A stretch of 64,000 nucleotides of DNA from an uncultured Armatimonadota bacterium. GTDB taxonomy: Bacteria > Armatimonadota > Fimbriimonadia > Fimbriimonadales > Fimbriimonadaceae. Within the stretch, counting starts at the first letter, position 1. The number at the start of each line of letters is the position of its first letter. The position numbers and the translations under genes are program-made. Below are positions 15,401 through 24,366 of the stretch, piece by piece. The notes under the pieces are model-generated. The model had not been told where the DNA came from, did not search any database, and saw only the letters and a list, made by a program, of their open reading frames with translations. The DNA is taken from positions 24,198-88,197 of the forward strand of contig CAIYMO010000036.1 in the NCBI GenBank assembly GCA_903927345.1, read 5' to 3'.

Positions 15401-16517
15401 ATGCTCTCTATCGAACAGCATGAAGCGCTGTCCAAGGCTCGCCCGCGCCTGGACGCTATTGGAGGTCATCTTTGACCTACCTTCACTCAAATCCCAAATA
15501 AGTCAGCTCGAAGAGCAGTCAGCACACCAAGATTTCTGGAATGATCCCGAGTCGGCGAACAAAATCCTGCAAAGATTAAGTCGCCTTAAAGGAATCCTTA
15601 CCCCGTTTGCGGTCCTAGATAAAACGGAAAAAGATATCACTGAGCTCTACGACATGCTGAAACTCGAGCCAGATGAAGCCCTTGAAAAAGAGGCTGACAC
15701 GATGGCTATCCAGCTCTGCAAAGACCTGGACAATTACGAACTTCAGACCCTTTTGAACGGCGAATACGACGGACGCAACGCGCTCCTTGAAGTTAACGCT
15801 GGCGCAGGAGGCTCGGAGGCTTGCGACTGGGCGTCGATGCTGTATCGGCAGTATCTGCGCTGGGCGGAACGTCATGGATTCAAATGTGATCTGATCACCG
15901 AGAACCCAGGCGACGTTACAGGCTACCGAACAGTTCAAATCCTGGTCTCTGGAATGAATGCATATGGATATTTGAAGTGCGAAGCAGGTGTGCACCGCTT
16001 AGTCCGCATCTCTCCATTTGACTCCGCCTCTCGACGGCACACTTCCTTCTGCAAAGTCGAAGTTTTGCCAGAGATCGACGAGAACGAGGTCAACATCAAC
16101 CCTGATGATCTTAAGGTCGAGACGCTCCGTGCGGGTGGCGCTGGTGGTCAACACGTTAATAAAACGGAGTCGGCTGTCCGCATCACGCACCTTCCTACCG
16201 GAATCGTCGTGAACTGCCAAAACGAACGAAGTCAGCACAAGAACCGAGCCGCAGCAATGTCTGTTCTTCTTGGAAAGCTGATGGAACTTGAAAAAGCGAA
16301 CACGGCCGATAAGCTCAGTGACCTGAAAGGCGACGGAGGGCCGGCGGCCTGGGGTCGCCAAATCCGAAGCTATGTCATGCAACCGTACACGATGGTCAAA
16401 GATCACCGTACCGGGCATGAAACCGGAAACGTCACAGGAGTCATGGACGGCGACATCGACGGTTTTATCGAGGCGTATCTCAAAAAGGCACCTTCGGAAG
16501 ACAGTTATGTTGAATAG
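15401..16517 (+). CDS. prfB: Peptide chain release factor 2 with programmed +1 frameshift
   Basis: The zero frame from ATG 15401 encodes [20 protein letters not shown], then GGHL, and hits an in-frame TGA at 15473-15475. The site reads GGAGGT-CAT-CTT-TGA-C. This is the E. coli RF2 layout: an internal Shine-Dalgarno, three bases, then the slippery CUU before UGA C. Skipping one base at 15473 continues as [15 protein letters not shown] to the stop at 16517, for 371 residues in total. The GGQ loop is present ([18 protein letters not shown]). RF2 releases peptides at UGA/UAA and autoregulates through this UGA. Confidence 0.96.
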
Positions 16518-16525
16518 TTAATGGC

Positions 16526-18151
16526 ATGATCTCCGCGCTAATCTGCTCTGTTGCCCTGAACCAAAAGGCTCCCGTAGTGGACTACTCAGTCCCGTTGGGA
16601 GCCTCTACACAGTTCCACGAAGTAGTTAATCAGGTGAAGTCCAAGCTTTTCGCAAAGGATTTCACCGGTGCAGCGGCGCTTGCGAAGGTGTTGCCTCAAT
16701 CGGTGGTCACATACCGATTCAACTTCTCAAAGGTGCCAAAAGAGCTTCGAGAATCCTTCCAGCAGTCCGCATCCTTTGCGATCGATTCGTGGCAGAAGAA
16801 TCTCGACGGGAAGGCCACCTTAGTCGAGTCTAAGTCAGGTGTCCCGAACATCCTGTTCTCGTTCGAGCAGGTTCTGCAAAAGACGGCTGACACTGGGGAG
16901 ATCCCAGGCGTTGCCCTTTTCTACACAATCTCGACTAAAGAACCACGTGTCGAAGCAGTTATCGGACTCAAGCGCACGGCTGAACTGCTCGAAACAAAGT
17001 CAAGCGAGGTCTTCGACGAGGTCATGTTTGGCATCGGTAGCTATTTGGGGCTCGCCCCTTCGCCAATTCCCGGTTCAGCCATGGGGCGGGTGAACGGTCG
17101 AATGCTCGGACTCAATCTTGTTAATCGGGAGGAATCTGCGGTTGCTGAAGCAAACCTGCGTCTCGCAAAGGCGCTTCGCGTCGCGGCCCTCGCCAAGGTA
17201 GCGGTCAAACCTTCAAGGCCACGGCTAACCGTATCGCAAAGTGCGTTCGACTTTAGACCTGCGTTCCAAGGAGATACTGTTTACGAATTCCTGACGGTCA
17301 CAAATCGAGGAGACGCCCCTTTGCAAATGCGAGCGTTTGGCGACTGTTCCTGTATCTCCGGCGACGTTCTGGACGTTTTGAAGCCTGGCGAGTCTACTGC
17401 CCTCAAAGCGCGCTATCGCACGGACGAGCTCGTCGGCAACATCGAGCACAACGTGGTTCTGATCTCCAATGATGCGGAACAGCCGTCACTCAAGTTCCCT
17501 GCCAAGATCCATGTAGAGCCCCGCGCAGAAGTTATCTTTCCAAACTCTGACACAGTCGTCCTCGACAGCGGGGAAAAGACTTTGACGTTCTATATTCATT
17601 CTTCAGAGCCCGTTGAGTGGGAATTGACGGCCGCCCAGCTCATCCCACTGAACAGTAAGGTCCTCTATGAGCGATTCGAAGGAGACGTTGCAGATTGGAG
17701 AAGCGGCGGTCAAATCCGACACGTCAAGGGATACAAAGTCACCGCAGACTTCACAACACTTCCGGAAAATCAAGTTTTTGGGCGCATTCTGATGACCGTG
17801 TATGCGACCTTAACCAATAAAAACTACAAGCTCGCTCGTGCTCAAATTTATGTTCAGAAGGGTATTGTTGCCCAGCCTGAGCGACTCTACTTAGGCGCTC
17901 CCACCGGAGCCGCGGATACCAACTTCGTGCTGATGCGCCCTGGTAAACCCTTTAACATCCTAAGCGTTTCATCGGATTCCAAATACGTTACAGCCCAAGT
18001 GAAATCGAACAAACTCAAATCGGAGTACACCCTCTCGGTTAAGTACGACGGAAAGGCTCCAGAACACCGCCTCGACACACAGATAAGGATCACAACGGAT
18101 GATCCTAAGCAACCGATAATCCTGATCCCGCTTGCCACCGCACAGTCATGA
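16526..18151 (+). CDS. Exported protein: inactive matrixin-like domain plus DUF1573-like domain
   Basis: 541 residues with a short hydrophobic N-terminus. Residues about 60-200 look like a matrixin-type metalloprotease. FGIGSYLGLAPSPIPGSAM (168-186) aligns with HExGHxLGLxHSxxPGxxM, but all three zinc histidines and the catalytic glutamate are replaced. Residues about 235-333 form an Ig-like DUF1573-type domain with VTNRGDAPLQMRAFGDCSC. A further beta-rich region completes the protein. It overlaps the tetraheme cytochrome gene by ATGA, so the two products probably work together outside the cytoplasm. The domain calls are from pattern and not from a search. Confidence 0.75.
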   Translation: MISALICSVALNQKAPVVDYSVPLGASTQFHEVVNQVKSKLFAKDFTGAAALAKVLPQSVVTYRFNFSKVPKELRESFQQSASFAIDSWQKNLDGKATLVESKSGVPNILFSFEQVLQKTADTGEIPGVALFYTISTKEPRVEAVIGLKRTAELLETKSSEVFDEVMFGIGSYLGLAPSPIPGSAMGRVNGRMLGLNLVNREESAVAEANLRLAKALRVAALAKVAVKPSRPRLTVSQSAFDFRPAFQGDTVYEFLTVTNRGDAPLQMRAFGDCSCISGDVLDVLKPGESTALKARYRTDELVGNIEHNVVLISNDAEQPSLKFPAKIHVEPRAEVIFPNSDTVVLDSGEKTLTFYIHSSEPVEWELTAAQLIPLNSKVLYERFEGDVADWRSGGQIRHVKGYKVTADFTTLPENQVFGRILMTVYATLTNKNYKLARAQIYVQKGIVAQPERLYLGAPTGAADTNFVLMRPGKPFNILSVSSDSKYVTAQVKSNKLKSEYTLSVKYDGKAPEHRLDTQIRITTDDPKQPIILIPLATAQS

Positions 18152-19257
18152 AATGGCTTCCCCATGTCTTTGGCGCACTACTTTTCGGAATCGGCCTGAG
18201 TGTTCAGCCTGCCCAGGATGTTTACGTGATCGTGACCGGAGGAGCAAGGGGAAACCTTGCTCCCTGCGGATGCACCAAGCCAATGACAGGAGGCCTGAAG
18301 CGTATGGCGAACATGGTGCGAGAACTCAAAGTTCGGCACGGTGCGCTCTGGATTGATACGGGCGACATTACAAATGCTCCGGGAAGACAGTCGGAACTGA
18401 AAGTCGAGGCTTACGCGCAAGTCATGGGTGAACTTGGTGTTGATGCATTTGCAATCAGTCCTTCGGAGCGCGCCCTCGGTGAAGGGGTCATCCTTTCAAT
18501 GAAGTCGCTTGCCAAAGGTGTCGCACTTGATCCATCGGGACAGGACTCTGTTACGCTACGAAGTATCCGCATTGCCGTCGAAATCCCAGGCTTCCCACAC
18601 CCGGAGGCTGATGTTGTCATCACCCGGGATCCTCAACATCGAGAGCCAAACATCGTGTCGGTCTTCCCTTCCGGCGGGACTTCCCAAGCGGATCGGTTCC
18701 AAGTTTCGCCGGGTGAGGCATTGCGCGGGTTGGTACTGCTCCGCTTTCGAGACGGAGTCTTGGCGGATTCAAAAGCGATCCCGCTCGAGCCACGAGTCGC
18801 AGAAGACCCACAGGCCACACGAGCATACAACAGCTATCTCAACCGAATCAAAACTGAGCGACTAGCGGAAAAGGTTCTGAAGACCGACCAAGGACGATTT
18901 GCTGGATCAACAAGCTGCACAAATTGCCACCCATCAGCGACGAAGGTTCACATGAAGACCGCCCATGCGCACGCCATGTCAACACTAAAGACGGTCAAGC
19001 ACGAACTGGATCCAGACTGTATCAGCTGCCACTCGGTCGGTTTTGATGCGCGAGGGGGATACTCACCTCTTCAGCCCAAAAAGTTTGCCGAAGTGGGTTG
19101 CGAATCTTGCCATGGTGCGGCGGCAAGCCATGTGGCTCAACCGAAGGTCTACAAGCTCCCGAAAGTGGGTGAGAAAAAGTGCCTGACGTGCCATACCACA
19201 CGAACGAGCCCAGGCTTCACTTTTCTGAAGAACTGGACAAAAATCAAACATCGTTAG
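18148..19257 (+). CDS. Tetraheme cytochrome with 5'-nucleotidase-like N-terminal domain
   Basis: 369 residues: a signal peptide (MKWLPHVFGALLFGIGLSV), then a metallophosphatase-like region of the UshA type. That region includes CGCTKPMTGGLKRMANMVRE and WIDTGD, but not a full set of metal ligands. The C-terminus has four heme-binding CxxCH motifs at residues 257, 291, 318 and 345 (CTNCH, CISCH, CESCH, CLTCH), like cytochrome c554-type domains. It therefore needs the cytochrome c maturation system and should carry out periplasmic electron transfer. It is translationally coupled to the DUF1573-like gene. The electron partner is unknown. Confidence 0.85.
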   Translation: MKWLPHVFGALLFGIGLSVQPAQDVYVIVTGGARGNLAPCGCTKPMTGGLKRMANMVRELKVRHGALWIDTGDITNAPGRQSELKVEAYAQVMGELGVDAFAISPSERALGEGVILSMKSLAKGVALDPSGQDSVTLRSIRIAVEIPGFPHPEADVVITRDPQHREPNIVSVFPSGGTSQADRFQVSPGEALRGLVLLRFRDGVLADSKAIPLEPRVAEDPQATRAYNSYLNRIKTERLAEKVLKTDQGRFAGSTSCTNCHPSATKVHMKTAHAHAMSTLKTVKHELDPDCISCHSVGFDARGGYSPLQPKKFAEVGCESCHGAAASHVAQPKVYKLPKVGEKKCLTCHTTRTSPGFTFLKNWTKIKHR

Positions 19258-19410
19258 TGGGCAAAGTGTGGATAACTTAACAAAATTTGGTGAATATATT
19301 TTCAGCGATTTTGCCTGAAATAACGAGCAAACGTGAGATTAAACACATCAGTTGCCATAAAAAATGACGCCTCTGGGGGTTGCGTTCTTAACGTCCAACA
19401 TCTAGACTAG
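19258..19410. promoter_or_regulatory. AT-rich region with a perfect DnaA box
   Basis: TGTGGATAA (19267-19275) is an exact match to the DnaA box TTATCCACA on the minus strand. It is followed by a visibly AT-rich run to about 19366, including TTAAACACA (19339-19347, two mismatches to the box). It lies directly upstream of a DnaA-like ATPase gene. It could be an origin-like element, or a DnaA-controlled promoter. A single perfect box is weak evidence for an origin. Confidence 0.45.
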
Positions 19411-19457
19411 AGGAGGAAATCGTAAGGTTTCCGTCAATCAATTTTCGGCTCACTCTC

Positions 19458-20441
19458 GTGGCAATTCTTTCGGACAACTGGCAACTAACTCAAGAGAAAA
19501 CTCGCACACTTAGCGAGGTGTTTTCGTGCACACGAAAACCATCTTTTTCTGCCCTCGCGCCACTACCGAGTAATGTTGAAGCAATCGAGGCAGGCCTTCT
19601 GTTTAGCCGAGGGATGCAGCAGTTTGTGAGCATCTGTGGACCAAGTGGAGTCGGCAAGAGCGAGATTCTATCGGCCACCCATGCTCACTGTCACGGAGCG
19701 GCCCTCATGAGCGCCGAGCACTACCTTAGCGTTCGCACTCGCATAAGCCCTCGCCAACCCCTCATTATTGACGACTGTCAAGAACTCCTGGGAAAGCCTC
19801 GCCGGATGGTCATGTTTCGAAGCGCCCTCGACCGACGCGTCCGAGGGGGTTGCCCAACGATGCTAAGCTTCACATGCGATCAGCCACCAACCAATGGGTT
19901 TGTTGTGATTCCACAGAGCAAGAGATGGGCGAAGTACGCAATTGAAGCGCCCAACATCGACGAACGACTGCAACTGATCAACCATGTTGCCAAGCAGGAG
20001 CAAATGGAGATCGGTCCTGTTCTTGGTCAGATCCTAGCTAAATGGCTCGGAGGGACAGGAAGAGGCATACTCGGAGCGCTCCATCGCCTGAAGCTCGAAC
20101 AGACAAGTTGGACAAACTCCCGAGACTCGCTGCGAGCTTGCGGAATTCTTGACGCCTACCTTTCGGGCAATCCGCAGTGGGACTTGCGCCACCGCACTCT
20201 TAGAACAGCTTTGGCTTGCGAATCACTTTTCCCAGATATCAATCCTCAGGAAATGGCCTGCTACACCCTCATCCGCACCGCGAGTCTTTGCGAGCATTCT
20301 GTGGCGCAGTATATGGATCAAACTCCTGGTCACTGCTATGTACGCGCAAACCAGTTTGCTGAACTGAGGAGAACCACCCCGTCTGTCGCACAGGCACACC
20401 ACCAGTTTGTCGAGCTGGTGCTTGATAGACTCCTTCGCTAA
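19458..20441 (+). CDS. DnaA/Hda-like AAA+ ATPase with degenerate domain IV
   Basis: 327 residues without DnaA domain I. The AAA+ core shows Walker A (GPSGVGKS, residues 60-67), Walker B with the DnaA-type continuation (LIIDDCQELLGKPR) and the sensor-II helix GRGILGALHRLKLEQ. The C-terminus resembles DnaA domain IV, but the DNA-binding signature GGRDHTTV is replaced by TPGHCYVR. It may be a regulator of replication like Hda, or a DnaA relative with other DNA specificity. It starts with GTG and has no Shine-Dalgarno. An AGGAGG at 19411 has no standard start codon at a proper distance, so the start is uncertain. Confidence 0.75.
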   Translation: MAILSDNWQLTQEKTRTLSEVFSCTRKPSFSALAPLPSNVEAIEAGLLFSRGMQQFVSICGPSGVGKSEILSATHAHCHGAALMSAEHYLSVRTRISPRQPLIIDDCQELLGKPRRMVMFRSALDRRVRGGCPTMLSFTCDQPPTNGFVVIPQSKRWAKYAIEAPNIDERLQLINHVAKQEQMEIGPVLGQILAKWLGGTGRGILGALHRLKLEQTSWTNSRDSLRACGILDAYLSGNPQWDLRHRTLRTALACESLFPDINPQEMACYTLIRTASLCEHSVAQYMDQTPGHCYVRANQFAELRRTTPSVAQAHHQFVELVLDRLLR

Positions 20442-20507
20442 TTCTCGTATTCTTGCCAACTACTACATATTCAGATTGCAGTTACAATCGTTTTGGGCAA
20501 ATAACGC

Positions 20508-21791
20508 ATGACAAATCCCGGCGGACTGCCGATCATCCGAGTGTGGTTGCAACCTGAGCACCAGGTCTCGACAGCGAAGCTGTTGCTGACTGGTCACCGG
20601 TTGCCTGCCATCGGCGTGGTTGGTCCTCAGAGGAAGCTGATTGGTCTGGCAACCCAAGCTTCTCTGCACGGTGCGCCTGAGGATGCGGAACTTGCCTCCT
20701 ACCTTGTCGAGGCTGGCGATCCAATCTCAATCTATACGACAGTACGTGATGCCGCCAAACTGATTCAGGATTCTGATCATGATTTTCTGCCAGTGATACA
20801 TGAAGGGGCTTTTCAAGGCATTCTTTCAGCGAAATCGCTCCTTGGGCGCCTACGACAATCCTTTGACCCGATGACTCAGCTCCCATGGAGCGATGCGCTT
20901 CGAGATTGGGGTGCTGAGCAACTGAGCCTGTCCAATGAGATCGCCATTATCTTTGTGGATCTGAACAAATTTGGGGTTTTCAACAAGCAATTCGGGCATG
21001 TCATCGGCGATAAGGTTCTGCAAGGCGTTGTTGCAGAGCTCAAAGTCGCGATCGATCCTATTACCGATCTATTGGTTCGCTATGGCGGTGACGAATTCGC
21101 GATCGGCACTCTGAGAGATCGCGACGATGCGGATGTTTTCGTCAACCAATTGCGTCTGCTCGGCAAGGACCTCATGGTTGACGGTGTTCCCGCTCCAATT
21201 AGCTTCTCGGTAGGCATTCATGGTGGTCGCAGGTCCAAGGTGAGAAACGACATTCACGTCCAGGCGAACCTCGACAATTTGGTTAACCTTGCGAGCCAAG
21301 ACTGCATCTCGTCTAAGAATGAGTCCGGAGCCGCTGATGAGAAGGCTTCCCTGGCCGAGACAACTGAGCCGACGCCATCTCACCATCAAAGCAGTACCAA
21401 TAGCGAACAGGCCGACTATAACCAAACGTTGCCACCAGGATATGCTGTTGTGGAGACCGTTCAGGCAGATGAGGACCCAAACAGCCTGACCTATGCGGTT
21501 GTACGTTCCAGCGGTGGGCTGTCAGTGGGAACATCTCTCAAGATGGGACGGTCGTTAGCCGAATCAATCGCCATCGCAACAGCAAAGGCCCTCGAAAAGG
21601 CATACCCGGAGTCATCCATAACAATTGACAGTCTTATCGTTACTAAGGCCGGGAGTACCGAACTCATCTCGTTGGAGACTACCGTGGTTCGAGACGGTTT
21701 CCAGCGATCAGTAAAGGCCGAAGTCGAAGCAAACGATGACCTCGGGGAATCTGTTGCAAGTGGAGTAATTTCCGCCTTCTTCGCCGAATAG
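20508..21791 (+). CDS. CBS-pair / GGDEF protein with an unknown C-terminal domain
   Basis: 427 residues. Residues 1-115 look like two CBS motifs (ISIYTTVRDAAKLIQDSDHD, FLPVIHEGAFQGILSAKSLL), which usually bind adenosyl ligands. Residues about 120-260 form a GGDEF domain with RYGGDEF at 191-197, the active-site loop of diguanylate cyclases. The RxxD inhibitory site before it is absent (PITD). A Ser/Glu-rich linker follows. Residues about 310-427 form an unrecognised alpha/beta domain ending VKAEVEANDDLGES. It probably makes c-di-GMP in response to nucleotide levels. It lies between the DnaA-like and ARC-like genes. Confidence 0.8.
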   Translation: MTNPGGLPIIRVWLQPEHQVSTAKLLLTGHRLPAIGVVGPQRKLIGLATQASLHGAPEDAELASYLVEAGDPISIYTTVRDAAKLIQDSDHDFLPVIHEGAFQGILSAKSLLGRLRQSFDPMTQLPWSDALRDWGAEQLSLSNEIAIIFVDLNKFGVFNKQFGHVIGDKVLQGVVAELKVAIDPITDLLVRYGGDEFAIGTLRDRDDADVFVNQLRLLGKDLMVDGVPAPISFSVGIHGGRRSKVRNDIHVQANLDNLVNLASQDCISSKNESGAADEKASLAETTEPTPSHHQSSTNSEQADYNQTLPPGYAVVETVQADEDPNSLTYAVVRSSGGLSVGTSLKMGRSLAESIAIATAKALEKAYPESSITIDSLIVTKAGSTELISLETTVVRDGFQRSVKAEVEANDDLGESVASGVISAFFAE

Positions 21792-21817
21792 GGACCAGTG
21801 TGGGCGTAGTATGATTC

Positions 21818-23497
21818 ATGCCTCGCGAATCGCTCGAAATGCTCTCTCTGATTGAGGTTGAGCTACCTTCCGATCAACCGAAGCTTCGCGCCTACGTCAA
21901 TGCACTTAAGCAGACTCTTGAGGCCGAGGAGCGTGACGCGATTGCGAGTGCAGAAGAACTCGCCCAATACCGAGCCGCCTACGAAAAGCTAACTCAGCCA
22001 GCAAACAGAATTGGCGTTTTCCTCAAATGGGTGGAATCAGAAGACTCAACAACGCTCGCCTTCGTTTTGTTAGGGGATAGCGAGTACGTCGTGACTTGGG
22101 ACCCGACGATTGATCCTGAGAAGCTCCTACTCGGTACCAGGGTCCGGCTGAACGAAGCGTACGCCATAGTTGGCCTTGCCCCAAACGCCGATTTGGGTTC
22201 AATCGCGAAGATCTCTGAGGTTTTAGACAAGAACCGCATCCAAATCGGTGGTGATCAGCCCGGCGAGGGGACTCGACTGGTCTTTCGAGCAGAAGAGCTG
22301 GCAGAAGCGACTCTACAACCAGGTGATCGTATTCGGCTAGACCCCACCGGACGATTTGCCGTTGAGCTCCTCCAGAAGTCGGAGAACAAGGATTACTTCG
22401 TTGAGGAAGTGCCCCCTATCTCATGGGATCAGGTCGGCGGCCAGGAAGAGGCAATTAGACTGATTCGCGAAACCATCGAACAACCCCTCCTGCATCCTGA
22501 GGTCTTCGAAGCCTACGGAAAGAAACCAATAAAAGGTGTGCTCCTCTATGGCCCCCCTGGTTGTGGGAAGACGCTTCTCGGGAAGGCTACCGCTCACAAC
22601 TTGGCGAAGGAGTACAGCAAGAAGCTCGGAAGAGAGGTGAAGGAGTGCTTCCTCAGCATCTCTGGTCCCAAGATTTTGAATATGTGGGTCGGTGAGACCG
22701 AGCGCATGGTCCGAGAGATCTTCGCAATCGCTCGAGCCCGAGCGAAAGAGGGGCAACTCGTCTTTATCTTTATGGATGAAGCTGAGTCGCTGCTTCGCAC
22801 ACGTTCATCAGGGCGCAATTTCTCGATGAGCAATACAGTCGTCCCCCAGTTTTGCGCTGAACTTGATGGACTCGTTGAGTTAGAAAACGTCGTCTTGATG
22901 CTCACGTCGAATAGGCCGGACTACATTGACCCAGCAATTCTTCGCCCCGGTCGTATTGATCGCAAGGTTAAAGTTGAACGTCCATCGAAGGAAGCGTGCC
23001 GGCAGATCCTCAACATCTATCTTCCGGCAACCCTCCCCTTCGATCCTGAGCTCCTCGCAGAAAGCGACGGAGACTCCGACCGTGCAAGAAGCACACTGGT
23101 TGAGCTCGCTACAGAAGAAATATGGCGAAAAACTCCCGCTGCGGAAATCGCCACGATGTACTTGAGAGATGGAAACCAAGAGGTGTTGTACCGAAGTAAT
23201 TTTGTGTCAGGAGCTATCTTGGAAAGCATCATTGATCGCTCCAAAGAGAGTGCCATACGCCGCTCTTTGGAGGACCTTAATGCCCAGACTGGCCTAAACA
23301 CGGGAGATATCATTGATGCTATTGACAAAGAATTTCTTGAGAATGATATATTGCCGCAGTCAGATCAGGTGGAAGATTGGGTTCAATTACTAGATATGAA
23401 ATCTGATAACTGTGTTGCTGTCCGATCTCGTCGAAAAAATCAAGATAAATTCGGGACGAAATCTTACGGAACACGCAGTTTGAAAAGCATTTTCTGA
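21818..23497 (+). CDS. Proteasomal ATPase of the ARC/Mpa family
   Basis: 559 residues with the full ARC/Mpa layout. There is an N-terminal coiled coil (about 20-58), tandem OB-like domains (62-190), then AAA+ with Walker A GPPGCGKT (245-252), Walker B FIFMDEAE (316-323) and the second region of homology SNRPDYIDPAILRPGRIDRK. In actinobacteria such rings unfold Pup-tagged proteins for the 20S proteasome. The C-terminus here ends SLKSIF and lacks the HbYX-type tail that opens the proteasome gate. No proteasome, Pup/UBact or ligase gene is in the window. A role as a stand-alone unfoldase is possible. Confidence 0.88.
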   Translation: MPRESLEMLSLIEVELPSDQPKLRAYVNALKQTLEAEERDAIASAEELAQYRAAYEKLTQPANRIGVFLKWVESEDSTTLAFVLLGDSEYVVTWDPTIDPEKLLLGTRVRLNEAYAIVGLAPNADLGSIAKISEVLDKNRIQIGGDQPGEGTRLVFRAEELAEATLQPGDRIRLDPTGRFAVELLQKSENKDYFVEEVPPISWDQVGGQEEAIRLIRETIEQPLLHPEVFEAYGKKPIKGVLLYGPPGCGKTLLGKATAHNLAKEYSKKLGREVKECFLSISGPKILNMWVGETERMVREIFAIARARAKEGQLVFIFMDEAESLLRTRSSGRNFSMSNTVVPQFCAELDGLVELENVVLMLTSNRPDYIDPAILRPGRIDRKVKVERPSKEACRQILNIYLPATLPFDPELLAESDGDSDRARSTLVELATEEIWRKTPAAEIATMYLRDGNQEVLYRSNFVSGAILESIIDRSKESAIRRSLEDLNAQTGLNTGDIIDAIDKEFLENDILPQSDQVEDWVQLLDMKSDNCVAVRSRRKNQDKFGTKSYGTRSLKSIF

Positions 23498-23541
23498 CGT
23501 TGGTAGGGTTCCCCGCACATCCTCCCCCCCAAAAAACTCCA

Positions 23542-24366
23542 ATGGCAAGTCTTCCAGTCGCTAAATCGTTATCTTCTCAAGAACCCGGTGTCCGGTTTAC
23601 ATCTGATCTGATGAATTCGTCTGTAAAATTTCAGGTTCACTTTGACATTGAGGTCAATTACCTCTTTGAAGGATCAGCCAGATACTTCTTTGGAAGGACG
23701 GATTGGAACCTGCCTGAGCGGCGACTGGTCGCATTTTGGGGTACGACGCCTCACCGACTTGTTGATGTATCAACCAATGCGAGACTGGCTACACTTCGCA
23801 TTCCGCTCGTTGATTACCTACAATGGGAGTCACCAAAGCCTCTGTTTGAAGGTGTTTTTGAGAACGGAGTCATTATTGAGCCAATTGAGTTAACAGCACC
23901 ACAGCGTATGGATCGCTGGTTGCTTGAGTACGCATCAGAAGATCCTAACCTTCGTATGGCAGCGCTGCTCGAGATCCAGGCGGCGATGTTGCGATCCCAG
24001 GTCGCAGTCCCCGCCAGGAAAACATCATCAACTGCAAATTCGGAAGCCGAGCCAGTGATGGTGATGTGTAAATACATCACTGCCAACCTGACGGAATCAC
24101 TGACATCGAGCGATGTGGCTGATATTGCTGGTCTCCACCCCAACTATGCGATGCGGTTGTTCAAAAGATTGACCGGCATGACCATTCAGGAATACGTTGT
24201 TCATAGTCGCATGGCGAACGCTCAGCGACTGCTGTTGCGATCAAAAGAGAGTGTTGAGGAGATTGGAGAAAAGGCTGGCTTCCAATGTGCAAGCCAGTAC
24301 TACGCAACCTTTAAGAAGTTCACGGGTTACACTCCGCTTCAGTTCCGAAAGCGACACCTGAGCTAA
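23542..24366 (+). CDS. AraC-family transcriptional regulator
   Basis: 274 residues. The N-terminal half is cupin-like (FDIEVNYLFEGSARYFFG) and probably binds a ligand. The C-terminal 100 residues carry two helix-turn-helix motifs (SDVADIAGLHPNYAMRLFKR; EEIGEKAGFQCASQYYATFK) ending FTGYTPLQFRKRH, typical of AraC/MelR proteins. The frame opens with a TTG at 23500, but the ATG at 23542 is more likely. Its last bases overlap the convergent deoA by four. The target is unknown; the upstream ARC gene and the neighbouring importer are both candidates. Confidence 0.85.
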   Translation: MASLPVAKSLSSQEPGVRFTSDLMNSSVKFQVHFDIEVNYLFEGSARYFFGRTDWNLPERRLVAFWGTTPHRLVDVSTNARLATLRIPLVDYLQWESPKPLFEGVFENGVIIEPIELTAPQRMDRWLLEYASEDPNLRMAALLEIQAAMLRSQVAVPARKTSSTANSEAEPVMVMCKYITANLTESLTSSDVADIAGLHPNYAMRLFKRLTGMTIQEYVVHSRMANAQRLLLRSKESVEEIGEKAGFQCASQYYATFKKFTGYTPLQFRKRHLS

